Positions 5,853-5,908 of a stretch of 5,908 bases of DNA are shown here, piece after piece. The number at the start of each line of letters is the position of its first letter. Within the stretch, counting starts at the first letter, position 1. Under the pieces are notes generated by a model, which saw only the letters and a list, made by a program, of their open reading frames with translations, was not told the origin of the DNA and did not search any database. Made by a program: the position numbers and the translations under genes. Source of the DNA: Minisyncoccota bacterium (GTDB lineage: Bacteria > Patescibacteriota > Minisyncoccia > UBA6257 > HR35); NCBI GenBank assembly GCA_028276315.1, contig JAPYWP010000041.1, forward strand, positions 1-5,908, written 5' to 3'.

Positions 5853-5908
5853 TTATTTTTCAGATTTTAGAGCGTTATATAAAATTTTTAAATATTCTAA
5901 AACTTTTG
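5853..5908 (-). CDS. C-terminal end of an upstream gene, product unknown
   Basis: One minus-strand frame is open from the window edge to TAA at 5855-5853 and encodes 17 residues, KVLEYLKILYNALKSEK. The other two minus-strand frames stop within the first 33 bases. The residues have the leucine/lysine spacing of an amphipathic helix, as in the C-termini of many glycosyltransferases and other soluble enzymes, and the codon choice is ordinary for this genome. The strand matches the rest of the cluster. The piece is too short for family assignment, and an open stretch of this length could arise by chance. Confidence 0.5.
   Translation of the reverse strand, partial: KVLEYLKILYNALKSEK

Noticed and set aside
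5823..5868. Possible intrinsic terminator after the upstream gene: AAAATCT (5868-5862) can pair with AGATTTT (5831-5825), enclosing a 6-bp A/T hairpin (5857-5843) and followed by T residues
   Set aside because: The stems contain almost no G/C and a large unpaired loop remains; such pairings are expected by chance in DNA this AT-rich.
1..5908. CRISPR, transposon or phage-defence system
   Set aside because: No regularly spaced repeats, terminal inverted repeats, transposase, nuclease or toxin motifs were seen; all complete genes fit glycan biosynthesis.

Overview
The window is a 5.9-kb piece of a surface-glycan (capsule, exopolysaccharide or glycoprotein-glycan) biosynthesis cluster from a very AT-rich bacterium. 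Every supported gene lies on the minus strand, so transcription runs from high to low coordinates. TGA ends four of the six complete genes and two of those stops sit in ATGA overlaps, while tryptophan is written TGG. This argues for the standard bacterial code and against Mollicutes (UGA = Trp) and Gracilibacteria/Absconditabacteria (UGA = Gly). The composition, compact gene packing and gene content would suit a Candidate Phyla Radiation (Patescibacteria) genome, but that placement is inference.

Layout in transcription order: (1) 5908-5853, the last 17 codons of an unidentified upstream gene; (2) 5852-5758, a 95-bp spacer with a good sigma-70-type promoter; (3) 5757-4780, a GDP-mannose 3,5-epimerase with its active-site residues in place; (4) 4783-3515, a UDP-glucose/GDP-mannose-dehydrogenase-family enzyme, overlapping the epimerase by ATGA; (5) 3511-2882, a small class I SAM-dependent methyltransferase-like protein with a strong ribosome binding site; (6) 2845-1934, a GT11-like (alpha-1,2-fucosyltransferase-like) glycosyltransferase; (7) 1899-955, an FkbM-family methyltransferase; (8) 958-14, a STELLO/DUF288-family glycosyltransferase; (9) 17-1, the first codons of a further gene, again joined by ATGA. 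Gaps between complete genes are at most 36 bp, so genes 3-9 look like one operon.

Working model: the promoter-proximal pair makes activated sugars. The epimerase should convert GDP-D-mannose to GDP-L-galactose (and GDP-L-gulose), and the dehydrogenase may oxidise a nucleotide sugar to a uronic acid form. The distal genes would use and decorate these sugars: two glycosyltransferases of unusual type and two methyltransferases. The distal genes are visibly more AT-rich than the epimerase, as expected of a swappable variable cassette next to a conserved precursor gene.

The most interesting points are the pairing of a GDP-L-galactose-forming enzyme with a fucosyltransferase-like enzyme (L-fucose is 6-deoxy-L-galactose), the dehydrogenase whose usual catalytic Glu appears to be replaced by Thr, and the STELLO-type glycosyltransferase. 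No CRISPR array, insertion sequence, tRNA, rRNA or convincing intrinsic terminator was seen.
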